A stretch of DNA of 64,000 bases. It comes from Chytridium lagenaria (Eukaryota; Chytridiomycota; Chytridiomycetes; Chytridiales; Chytridiaceae). A program made the translations under genes and the position numbers. A model generated the notes under the pieces. It had not been told where the DNA came from. It did no database searches and worked only from the letters and a program-made list of their open reading frames with translations. The stretch is from assembly GCA_025449115.1 (NCBI GenBank), contig JAHLKC010000176.1, positions 1 to 64,000 of the forward strand. The letters are read 5' to 3'. Positions 24,074 to 35,062 of the stretch are shown here, piece after piece. Position 1 is the first letter of the stretch, and the number at the start of each line of letters is the position of its first letter.

Positions 24074-25586
24074 TCAAGAACTAATGGTAGTATTAAACAC
24101 ATTCTGAATGATCTCTGACGCCGTCGCATTCGGGTTCGCCGCCGAGTAAGCAAACAAATTCTCAAGGTAATCCCCACGAATCGGGCATCGAATTTGAATC
24201 TGTCCACTAATGTCGGGTTTATACCCAAAACTCTTTAAAAAGCTCACCGTAGACTGCGCAGAATACGAGACTTTGGCAGCACGGTTCTTGACGGTATCCA
24301 ACGTGATGCCACAGACGTCACAGAATTCCTTGAACGTGGGGTCTTCCAAAAGTCCAAGTTGAGGGTCGGGGCTGTAAAAGAGGGAAAAGTCCATTTCAAA
24401 GGTTTTGTTGGTGCGAGCCGGGAAGGTGACAGAGGTGAGGGTGCCGTTGCCGAGTTGGGGTTGAAGGATGGGACGTATTTGGGGTCACGGCCGACAGGGG
24501 CGGGTCCGACGAGACCGGCGAGTTGGTCAAGATCTTTGGGTTGTTGACCAATCTTGACCTGGGTCTCGTTGATGTTGAGGAAGGCCTGTGTGTTTTTTTT
24601 TAAAGTTTTTGTGTAAATAAAGACACGCAAAATTTAAAATTTTGAGACAAATTTGCATGGCTCCAAAAAGGGAAACAAAAAACAAAAAAAAAAAAAAAAA
24701 GGGATCGGCCCAACCGCCGAGAGCGATGGTCCCAAGGTAGAAAACAAGACAAGTGATTGCTTTACCTTCAAATCAATGAGCTCGACCTTGAGGTCATAGG
24801 GTTGCGGTTGTAGACGCTCATGTTCATCTTGAGGTTGAGCTTAATCTCCAGCTTGTTGAGGTTGCCATTGTACTTGGGGTCCAGACGGAAGGAGAAGGCA
24901 GAGGCGTTCATACCAGAGTACTCGTTAATGTAGTTGACGGTAATCTCAGGGAACCTAATTAAAAAAAAAAAGAGAAACCATCAGCACATGATATCACACT
25001 GCAAATCATTCAAAGAAATAAAGATACTCACGCAGGCCAGTAAAAGATGCAAAAACACCCAACCCAACCATCAAAGCCACAACGCAAGCGGTAATAATCC
25101 AGTGCACAGGACGATGGGGATAACACCTCCTCCTCTTTACCGCCACAAACGAGCTAGCATCGTTATTAGCAAATGGACCAGCATCCGCCCTCTTTTTCTC
25201 ATCCCAGTTGGTTTTAGGGACAAGGTCTGCATTGTTGTTGTTGTTGTTGTAGGTGGGGAGATCCGCAGCTCTAGTGCTAGGAGTGGCCGAGGCAGGGGCG
25301 TCATAGTAGCCTTGTTGAGGCTGTTGTTGGTACTGCTGCTGCTGGTTGTACTGTTGCTGTTGCTGTTGCTGGTATGCACCGCCGGGTTGCTGGGCGTAAG
25401 CGTCGTAGCCAGAGTGATCATATTGGTTGTTGTAGTCATAGTTTTGGTCATGATGGTACTGGTTGCTGTTTTTGTAAGAGTGGATGAGCATACTTTCGGT
25501 TTGAATAAAAGAAAAGGCATTCTCAAGTGTCCTCACCCATAGTTGGCATTCTGGTTGTACTGCTGGTTGTTGTTGTAGTAAGCCAT
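24074..25586 (-). CDS. LEA-2-like single-pass membrane protein, tandem copy B
   Basis: The first exon MAYYNNNQQYNQNANYG starts at 25586; a GTGAGG intron joins to NQYHHDQNYDYNNQYDHSGY in phase. The tail is prion-like in composition, with CAG/CAA runs (AYQQQQQQQYNQQQQYQQQP) and an N6 run. Basic KRRRCYPHRP precedes one span (HWIITACVVALMVGLGVFAS). The exon end reads best as FYWPA joined to FPEITVNYINEYSGMNASAF, needing one base changed near 25045-25055. The ectodomain holds the LEA-2 pattern LEIKLNLKMNMSVYNRNPYD, then LVGPAPVGRDPKYV, PDPQLGLLED, VCGIT, AQSTVSFLKSFG, PIRGDYLENLF and PNATASEI, ending FNTTISS. Its order of motifs matches copy A throughout, so the two are a tandem duplication. Role not known. 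Confidence 0.75.
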
Positions 25587-26493
25587 AGCTACTTGTCTTT
25601 TTTTCAGTACAGTAATGAATTGGATGGAGGGGATGGATGGATGAGTTGGTTGCTGTATCTATATCTATGTGATAGTCTATGGCAAGGGAGTAGTAGTAGT
25701 GGAGATGATGAATGATAAAGGGTGATGACGGGTGCAGTAGTATGTGGGGATGACGGACAGACAGAGAGAGAGAGAGAGTGGTAGAAGTGGTAAATAATAA
25801 AAAATAATAATAATATAAAAAACCTCCTCTTTTCAATATATAATAATGAATTATTAAATATAAGGGAATTGAATGCATGACCGCAAATAAATAAATAAAA
25901 TAAAACAAAATAATAATATATAATAATAATAAACAAACAAACAGGGGGCAACAACAAGTGAATAACAGCAATATGTTACACATGTCCTACCACAAGCTTT
26001 ATAAATTAATAAATTAATAAATTAAAATAAAAAAGAATTCTATTTTCTTGTGCCTTGCCACCCACCCATCTATAATATATACAATATATATTACATACAG
26101 TATTATAATATATATGTACCTAATAATAATAAATACATAATAATAATATAATAATAACTCATGCATATATAATAAATACATCTATATCTATAATAAATAC
26201 TTGTTTACATATGTACAAAAACATAAAGGGACATATTCACACTATAATAGATATAGAATATATATATTACTTACTATATATGTACTACTAACTATACTCC
26301 TTTTCTAAAACAAACTCAACTCAATTATTAAAACACTTCAACTTTAACCCTAATATATCCCCCCACTCTTTATTTTTTATTTCACACCATCTCAAAGCCT
26401 GTCTGTCTGTCTGTACAACGGCTATAGAATAATACCTTTCATATATACTTCACACAAACGCTCCATGAACTCTCTCCCACTGCTTCTCATACT
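25587..26493. other. AT-rich intergenic region with microsatellites
   Basis: Between the dynactin stop and LEA-2-like copy B. From about 25790 to 26300 the sequence is dominated by TAA, ATA and TATA runs. A (CTGT) run lies near 26401. There is no coding signal. Confidence 0.65.
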
Positions 26494-26530
26494 TCACACA
26501 AACGCTCCATGAACTCTCTCCCACTGCTTC
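26447..26530. repeat. 44-bp tandem duplication covering the dynactin p150 stop codon
   Basis: ACTTCACACAAACGCTCCAT and the following 20 bases occur at 26447 and again at 26491. On the minus strand each copy spells QWERVHGAFV followed by TGA, so the C-terminal codons and stop of dynactin are present twice. Confidence 0.93.
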
Positions 26531-29500
26531 AACGTCGTCAACCTCACACTCACCACCTTCTCTTCCCCACAAGAAAACGTTCCAACCCGGGGCACGCCTA
26601 CCCTTCCAATCGCTTTCAAACTCCCACTCGCGTTTGCATTCTATTGGGAAAAGAAAAAAAAAAAAAAAAAAAAAAAAAAAAGGTAGAGGGTCAGCCATAA
26701 TCAACTATAAACCCAAAAAAAAAACAAACAAAAAAAAACAAAAAAAAAAACAACACCAAAACAAATAAAACTCTCTTACCTCCACACCAACCCTCCCCTT
26801 CACAACCCCAACCCGTCCCTTCACCTCCTCCACCCGTCTCACCAACCCCTCCACCCTCTCCACCTCCTCCCCAAACCTCACTCCAGGGCACTCCCCAACC
26901 CTCATCCACCCCTTCCCGCCCCCTTCCTCCTCCTTGTCACATCCAACACCACAGGTCTCGCACACATCTCCATCACCATCCCCGTCACCCCTTCAACTCC
27001 CTCGCCACCTCCTCCGTCGTCTTCCTCACCTCATCATAAGCTGGCGGCGCTCCCCTCGCTAAAAGCGGGTCTTGCGCCTGGAACAACCCCTGCGACATCC
27101 CAAGCGTCTTTAACGCTTTCAACCTCGCATTCTCGGCTCGCACGTATCTCAAAGCTCCCTTTAACGATTCAAACTACCAAAAAAAAAACAACAAAAAAAC
27201 AAAGACACGTCCCCCAAAAAAAAGTAAAAAAAAGGAGGTCAGTCATCACTCAACGTGTTGTTTTTTTTTGTTTTTTTTTTTTCATAAAAACAAATAATTT
27301 TATAATTCACCTGCGCTGCAATGTTTCCATCCATCAACATCTCCAAACTCTCTTGCAAATCCATCCCACTGCAAACGGCAAAGGCGTCGGCATCCCATTC
27401 GTTCCAGACCCAGGGCTTCTCGGATGAACCCCATCATCCTGCATTTTCCTAGGCGATCCTACAAACAACAAAAAAAAAAAAATAAACAGAATGAATTCAT
27501 CAAATCAATCAAACATCCCTTCCCAACAGAAACAAAGATAAACTCACCCCCAAACTTCTCCTGCCGCGACAACAGCTTCTTAAACTTGACATTCTCCTGC
27601 TCCACATTCATATTCTCCGCATGAAGCTGCTCAATCACTTCTGTAAAACTCGCGCTCCTTGGCCCGAAGTTTATGCCACTTCTTCTTCAAGAGCACTTGA
27701 TCGTCTCCATCTATACACACACACACACCCCAAACAAAAAAGGCCGAAACCTCATTAGCAACGCAAAAACGACATCCCCTCAAAACATCCCGCCGTCAAC
27801 AAATCCAAAAAACCGAATCATCAAAAAAAAGCATAAGCAAAAAAAAAAATCAAATCCAAGAGGCAAAACCGAATCAAAAAAAAAACGCAAAGGCAAACAA
27901 AAAAGCAAAAAAGCAACGGCAAACAAAAACCCCAAAAAGCAAAAAAAAAAAGGAAATCAAGCCAAAGTAAAAAAACAAAAAAAAACCACAACAACAACGC
28001 GGATGAAAAACACCACAAAACTTACATTCTTCCTAACATTCTCCACCTTCCTCTCCAACAAATCCACCTTCACCGCATACTCCTCACACACCTGCTCCTT
28101 CACCTTCACCTCCCTCACCAACCCCAAAACCTCCTCCCCAACTCCTCAACCATCTTCTCCATCTCCACATTCACAGTATACCCTTTCCTCGCCATCTCAC
28201 CTCTCACATTCCAAGGCGAAATCGGTTTGCCCACTAAAAACATCATCAACGAAAAAAAATGTAGAAATTCAACCTTTCTCACTGCTCTCCTCCATCTTGA
28301 CACTACATTCGTCCAACATCGGTACCACCTTGTCAAGAACTTGGACAAGCCCTTCTCCCATCGAACCCTCAACAACGCCGAGGAGGGCTTCACTGGCATT
28401 CGTCGATAGTTTGATCAGAATCGCGACAGAGGGGAGAAGACGGTTGTCAAGACGATCTTTGCAGTACGTCAAAACGTTACCATGCAGCTACAAATCAAAA
28501 AGACGCCATTTTAGCAAAGACAAAAGCAAAAGCAAAAGCAAAAAGAAAGGCAAAAAAGCAACAGAAAAGCAAAAGGAAAGGAAAAGCAAACGCAAAATCA
28601 AATCCAAAAAACCAAAAACAAAAAATCAAAAACTAAAAACCAAACCCAAAAACAAAATCAAAAACAAAAATCCAAGATCAAAATCATAACCAAAAACAAA
28701 CAAAAAAAATAAAAAAAAAACAAAAAAAAAAACAAAAAAAACAAAAGCAAACGCAAACGCAAACGCAAAAAATAAAAATTTAAAATACAAAGGTAGCGAG
28801 CCATAAAAAAAAAAAAAAAAAGGATGATTTACCACCACAACATAATCCACCGCCTTCGCCACAACCCCCGCAACATCACAAAACCTCCTTATAAGTTCAT
28901 GCACCGCCCCAAAACAAGGTTCACTCCCTTCACTCATCCTCTTCACCAATTTCCTACCCAAAAAATCAGCACATCACAAAAAAAAAAAGCCACCCACCTC
29001 GCCCTCCCCCTCACCCCCTCCACAACCTCCTCAACCCTCGGCACATTCTTCAAAAACTCGGCCTTGACAATCTCCAGCTCCGTTCTCACCTCCAAATCTA
29101 AAAAGCATCAAAAAAAAACAGGTCCGCCAAAAAAAAAAAAAGGAAAAGAAGGGCCCACCATCAACATCCGCAACCCCAAATATCTTTTCCAACCGTTTCA
29201 ATTCAGTCGCAAGTCGATCCGTGGAGACAAGCACCACTTCACAGAACCCAATCGACGCTTGTTGCAACACAAACGCGTCGGATTTGTCCAAGGGGGTGTA
29301 CGTTTTCCGCGACATGCTCAAGCTGTGCACAAGACCTATAAAAAAAATTAGGGGGAGGTTAAATAAAATGAATGATGAGAAAGAATGGACCACTACAAAA
29401 AAAATAGGGAGGGAGATCGGAATGGAATGAAATGAATTGTAAAGGATACACCGCTGCAAAGAAACAGGGAGATGGAGGGATCGAATAAATTGAATGATAA

Positions 29501-32370
29501 AGAAGACACCGCTCCAAAAAAAAATTTATAGGAAGAGGTTGGCGGGGGGGGTCGAATAAAATAAATTATAAAAGATACACCGTTCCAAAAAAGAAAGAAA
29601 AGAAAAGAAAAGAAAAGAAGAAGAAAGAAAATCACATACCGATTAAGTTCCTCCAAGAAAGAAGCCTCCAACATATCATCCTTCTTCAAGATATCAATGA
29701 CAGCATTAATCCTATAAAAAAAAAACCAACCAATCAGTAACCCCCAAAAAAAAACCCCCCTCCTCTTCCAACACACCTCCGTTCAGTCCCCACAAGTTCA
29801 TGATAAAGGTACCCCAACTCTGCAAACTTTTCCACCGCACAAGTCTCAATCAACGCCAAAAGTCGTCCCGAAACGCTATGCAAACTCGTAAGCTTTTGCA
29901 GCAGCTGCCGACCAAAAAAAAAAAAAAAGGGAGGTGTGAGCTTTAAAAATAACAGGTGGGTTCCCCAAACCTCGTAATAGAATGACATCCGGTCGACAGT
30001 CTCGAAACTACTTTTACTGTCTTTCAAGTAACTCTTCATAAGGTGACACTTGAACTTGAGACGTCGAAGCAAGAGAACAGAGAGAATAGGGTCATGCTCC
30101 TCCTTAAAAAAGGACTCTGGCAAAAACAACTAACAAAAAAAAAAACACATTAAAAAAAAAAAAAGGTTTTTTTTGTAACAAAAAAAAATAATTATAAAAA
30201 TACTTCACCTTGATAATCTCCAAATGCTCCTGCGCCTGCGACGCCTCCAACTGTTTCAAATCCGCCTCAATTGTCTTTGCACGATGCTTCAACTCTGTGC
30301 TCTGAAGTCGAAGATTCAAACTCAGCATTTCCTGCGTCTGGCTATTCAAAAGTTCACTCGAATAAGGCTCGCTCGATTGCGTGGAACTCCGAAGATCATC
30401 AATATCGCTACACGAGATCAGATAAACGTAACCCCAAACCCTCCTACATACCTTTGCAGAGTTCGAACGAGATTACGGAACTGAAACATGACTCTCTCAT
30501 GATCACTGATGGTTTCTTCTTGTGACAAAAGCCTCTTTTTGAGTTCTTGCACCATCCGGGTTTTCGCATCTAAAAACATATATCAGAATGATAGACGTAG
30601 AACGCTTCCGAACCAATCTCCGCCTGCAGTTCCTTCTCTGTAAGAATATGATTCTCTTCCAACTCGTCATTCAAGTCTCTTAGAGCCTCAAGGTCAGCAA
30701 TGGTAGACTTAAGCTCCTCGAGTTTCTACAAAAAAATGCAGGTAAGCGACCCCCCTCATCATATAAAAAATCAAACCTCGCCAAGCTCCAAATTCTTGTC
30801 AGTGAGATGTTCAACCATCTGCTCGGCTCCAAGTGCATTATCCAAAGACTCGCTAAGGTGCTCAATTTGCATTTCAGCTTTTCCAGCTGCTCATCAATTT
30901 GTCCTTGGACACTAAGTCTTGTTAGAAAAAGCGACAAAAAAAAAAAAACAAAAAAAAAACGCCAACCTTTCTCGGAAGAGTAAGAGGTTTAACTCGTGAC
31001 GCAACTCGGCAATCACTTCTTTGCTTTCCGCTTCCTGTTTAGCACTCAAGTCTCGCAGCCTAGATAATTCAAAAAATCCATATAAAATAAAATCTCAAAC
31101 CTCACTAGCGCTCACGGAGACGATCATTCTGCCGCGAAAGCACTTGAGCGTCGGCATTAACTCCATCCGTATCCGTGCTCGAAATATCTTATAAAGTCAA
31201 AAAAAACCCACAAAAAAAAAAAACATCCAACCTCTCTCCTCCTTCAACACTCCAATTCAATACCCAACTCCTCAATCTTCTCTTTCGCCAATTCATGTTC
31301 CGTCTGCAAAGGCATCCGCACGTTCTTCCGCCATTTCTTTATCCAGCGTCATCATTTCCAAAGCTTCATTCAATTCCGCAACTTTGTTCCTCCAAATTCT
31401 CTTTTCGCTTTGAATGTCCAACTGAGCTCTCCGAAATTCCTTCAACTCGGATTGCAGTTCTTGAATCTTTCCGTGAAGCGCGCCACGGGCAACGTTGACG
31501 TTTTTAATTCGGCTTTCAACTTTTCAAATCCTTCAACTTGTCCTTATCCTCTTGTTGCATGGTTTCCAACGCTTGAATACGGTTCTTAGGTCTCGCACCA
31601 AATCAGACTAAAGGGGTTTTTAAAATAGCCATTAAAAAAAAGAGCAATACCTCACTCGGAAGAGGTAAGGCTGGCGATGGCGGCATTGGTGAAATCACGC
31701 TTTCCTTTGACCGAGGTTCCCAATCCTCATCATTCTTCCCAGATGCCGATTCACCGCGATACTCTGAAAACATCAAATCATTCTCCCGTGTCCCTGCTGA
31801 AGGCGCAGGACTTTCCGATGGTTCCGCAACATCCGGTTCGCTTTCCACTGTATCCCCATGAAGTCCAGCAACCTGCGTAGGTGAGACCACCGGCGATGCT
31901 AGAGGCGATTCAGCACCCCTCGGCGACACCACCGGGGCTTTAGATGACGGTGTTGTTCTTGGTCTTCCAGAGGATAGGGAGGGAGTGGAGAGGGTGGATG
32001 GTTTCTTGGAGGAGAGTGAGGGGGTTGATGCGGAAGTGGTGGGAGACCCGAGGGGGTTTTTAGCGAGAGGAGTTCGAGGTGTACGAGTGGAGGCGAGAAC
32101 AGGACTTTTAACAGCAGATGGAGGTTTGGATGCAGATGATAGTACTTTCTTCACTTGAGAAGACCGGACGAAAACGCCGTAGAGAGGTTTACAGTCAAAG
32201 TACCGTTGTCCTTGAACCGATCCGTCATTCTTTCCAGTGGGTGAATCGAGTTCAACACCGACCCATTTTCCGGTCGCAAAGGATGTTTCTCCGACGAAAC
32301 GAACGATGCCGACTTGAGATACCGAAGATGGCGTGGTGAGCTCCACTCGGGAGCCTACCTCAATATTCAT
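26494..32370 (-). CDS. Dynactin subunit 1 (p150Glued)
   Basis: p150Glued links dynein to microtubules and cargo. The start at 32370 (MNIEVGSRVELTTP) leads straight into a CAP-Gly domain: GKWVGVELDSPTGKNDGSVQ, then RYFDCKPLYGVFVRSSQVKK. A Ser/Pro/Thr-rich linker (about residues 80-240) is followed by long coiled coils spread over many small exons (about 31600 to 29000), then the C-terminal helical region with LRAENARLKALKTLGMSQGL near 27140 and APPAYDEVRKTTEEVAREL near 27040. The last exon reads VPRVGTFSCGEEKVVSVRLT and KQWERVHGAFV, stop at 26494. Introns are numerous and extremely A-rich on the plus strand (T-rich in the transcript). Several one-base frame changes occur. The family is certain; exon borders in the A-rich part are not. 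Confidence 0.93.
27700..28815. repeat. A-rich simple-sequence tracts in dynactin introns
   Basis: Intronic DNA at about 27720-28020 and 28500-28815 is built almost only of A-runs broken by C, G or GC, such as AAAAGCAAAAGCAAAAGC and CAAACGCAAACGCAAACGC. The same style recurs in smaller introns around 26650, 28980, 29900 and 30130. Confidence 0.8.
29335..29590. repeat. Degenerate ~58-bp tandem repeat in a dynactin intron
   Basis: Units start with ACACCGCTCCAAAA or a close variant at about 29389, 29448, 29506 and 29577, with a weaker first unit at 29335. Each continues with GGGA-rich sequence and an AATAAATTGAATGATAAAG-like phrase. Confidence 0.75.
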
Positions 32371-32846
32371 CGCTTAGACAAAAAATTTGCATGACGTTGG
32401 GTCCTTAAAGTGGACAGACATCATTCTTGTCCTCGTTATCACGGGCGTACAGATGGCGAGCGGGAAGAGGCATTCGGAAGTACTCTAAAAGACATGCTTG
32501 GAAGGGAGTAAAGGTACGCGTTAGAAGGCCATGCAGCGTTGGCGAGGTTTTTTTGAATCTGTGCATGACTTAGTGGCCATCTAATGAAGTGTCAATACTA
32601 CGGTTGCTGAGCGTAACTCCATTACATCAAATATGATATTTCGCGAAAAAAGGAAGGTTAAACGGCGTCTTTTTGTACTTTCTTTTTTCGCCGCGTCATC
32701 ATCGTCGTCGTGCCAAGTGAAGAAATGTAAACAAATTACTCGATTTAATGAGAAGCAAGAGAAAGTCAAAAGTTCTATTAAGAATGCTGCAGAATACAGC
32801 AACACTTAAGTATGCCCCTGTCATGCATGACACCAACATTGGTGAT
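32371..32846. other. Intergenic region, no gene seen
   Basis: Between the thioredoxin-fold gene 3' end and the dynactin start. Only short, family-less frames are present. Confidence 0.6.
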
Positions 32847-34346
32847 TTAATTATCCTCGTCAACTTTCCGTCCGACGCGCTTTTCAACCTTACAAACGTC
32901 ACCCTCACAGTCTCCAGCTGACGGAATCTCTGTGATTTTCTCTGCAGCCTTCTCAGCGGCCTGAGTGTATTGCGGAAATGGTTAATAAATGAAGACAGAG
33001 TGAAAGATAAAATAAAACTTCAATTACCTTGATCTTCTCCTGCACGGCCTTCTTAATGGTGGAGGGTTCACGGTCTGTAGCGTTCTGGGCCTCTTTATCA
33101 AGCTAAAATCCCAACCAAACAAGAAGCAAAACCCATCAGACGTCACTTTAATAAACAGTAAGACACGTACCACTTCGCGAAACTTTGCATCATGCGGGTT
33201 CCCCATCCAAACAATTTTGTTCTCAGTGTTAAGAATCATGCAAAACGGAATCCCCTTGGTCTTTGAAGCGTCAAATAAAAGGGTCTTTGCTTTTTGCTTG
33301 GAATCCCAGAACAAGCTGTACTCGATCTTTGGCCCGAGGTGAAGAACAAATTCTTGAATGACGGGAAGCTTTTCCTCAAAAGTGATACTAGCGATATAGA
33401 CGTCTTTGTGGGCATATCTATATGGGCGTTAGAAGGGTTCGGAGTTATAAGGAAGTGATAAAATGAGACGAAGAATGGAGAAAAGGATTAAAGTGGGGAA
33501 GGATCAAGTGGAGGTTGGAGGCGTGCACATAATGAAATTTGAAGGATTATGAATGATGTTGATTGCACGGAACTTGGGGTGTAGAATGATAGTAGAAGTA
33601 AAGAAGATGATGCTTTAACGAAAAAAAATCTGAAAAGGGGAAAAGTAGGGAGAGGTACTAACTGTTTTTGTAACTTGGAAAGTTCCTACAAAAAGAATTG
33701 AAGTTAGAGTTATCGACATGCTTCAACTCGGAATGAGTAGGTAAATAGGCAACTTACGGGGATCATGGTCCGGCATGGTGCGCACCAGCTACGATGTTAA
33801 GAGTAAGTATATATGTACTGCCGACAATGAATATGTTAAAGTTTACTTACGTAGCCCAGAACTCGACCTAAAAAACGTGTTTAGTATAATAGAACACACT
33901 ACCGGAAAGTCTTTCCATAAAATCAAATCTACTTACGACAGTGACGACTTTCTTCTTTGCGGAAGGCGCTCCACCGACTTCAACAGGCTCTCCAGCCAAC
34001 AGCACCAAATCATCATCCTCGGAATAGGATTCTCCAAAAACCCTTCCTCTGGTCCCTCCGCAATCATCCAAGCCGGCAAGATCCTCGACGCCAAGTTATT
34101 CAAAGAACACATATCCAACGATCATGATAGTCATCCTCGTCATGGTATCAAGCTTCACATTGTAAAGCTTGCTGATGTACTCGATGCCTTGCGTCAACAT
34201 CATGCCCACCACCATTGGCCGAATGATCGGAACGAACTTTCGAACGTTCTTGCGGAAGGCGGCGGTGACGGCATTTGTGCTCTTTTGAACGATGGCATCC
34301 TCCTCGGCCTTTGCGACTTTGCTTTCTCGGCGATGGCAGCCTTCAT
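32847..34346 (-). CDS. Thioredoxin-fold (TlpA/redoxin-like) protein with active site WCAPC
   Basis: Spliced minus-strand exons give VEFWATWCAPCRTMIPELSK, a complete thioredoxin active site. Introns with GTAAGTAAAC...CGTAG and GTAAGTTGCC...TGTAG splice it cleanly. Then come YAHKDVYIASITFEEKLPVI, YSLFWDSKQKAKTLLFDASK and GIPFCMILNTENKIVWMGNP (the cis-Pro region and last strand of the fold). A charged helix ends VGRKVDEDN at 32847. Upstream of the fold is an unusual 5' part: a helix-rich segment and a hydrophobic stretch (TMTRMTIMIVGYVFFE), followed by a stop or frame break near 34110 and an acidic linker (ESYSEDDDLVLLAGEPVEVG). Either the protein has an N-terminal membrane anchor and one assembly error, or two genes abut here. 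The thioredoxin part is secure; the start (34346) is tentative. Confidence 0.78.
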
Positions 34347-35062
34347 TGCTGGAGTCGCCTTCTTTGGGGCATGATGGTTACAAGTAAACAACACTGACTT
34401 TGTGACACGGCATGCGTTTTCTTCGTGTTTTGATCTGGGACGGAGATTTCGAGTATTATTTAAAAGTTTCGTCATATTAATAGTCTACCCCAACCTTGTT
34501 CTTGGAGCAGCAGAGCTGACGGCATTTTGGCTTTTCGCTTGAAGAAGATCTGCTAAACCCCATAAACACTTTCATCCCGCCTGGCAACTTCTCCCGATCT
34601 TGAGTTCTTTCCTCGTTTGTTACAACCATTTCTATGCTGATTTGCTCCCTCCATGCCAGTTGTTTTGAGCCATCCAGCGTTGTTTTTTTGTTTTTTTTTT
34701 GGCACCTGTCAACCCTCCGCGCCGCACGCATTCCTTTTTTTCCAGCTCCTTGCTTTCAACGTTCCTGTCTTGCGCGTACCGTTCAGATCCTATTTGAGTC
34801 TTAGGATCGCATAATGCTGTACTAAAACCGCATCATTCATAGATATAAACCCATATAATTCTTATCATCCTTAAAAGGCGTGATATGCAATTGCGTCTTG
34901 CTTGGTTGTGTAAAAGAATCGGGCCATTTAAAAGCAAATGATAAGCTAGTGGTCAACGATAATCGGCTTCACACATACACGGAAAAAGGTAAAACAACAA
35001 AGAAAAGATGCTCGCCATCGTTTAATTATGATTATTGTGTATACTTAAAAGCAAATAATCCT
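34347..35062. other. Intergenic region, no gene seen
   Basis: Between the cyclin stop and the thioredoxin-fold gene start. It contains T-runs near 34680. No family-like protein text is present in any frame. Confidence 0.6.

Noticed and set aside
25260..25400. Poly-Q/N tract considered as a stand-alone microsatellite
   Set aside because: Mixed CAA/CAG codons keep the protein frame inside LEA-2-like copy B, so it is better treated as a coding low-complexity region.
27673..28689. Long Lys-rich plus-strand open frame (about 338 codons)
   Set aside because: It is an artefact of A-rich dynactin introns and the reverse of dynactin exons.
30440..30480. GAGTTCGAACGA, similar to a tRNA T-loop
   Set aside because: No acceptor stem, D-loop or anticodon arm around it; it is dynactin coding sequence.
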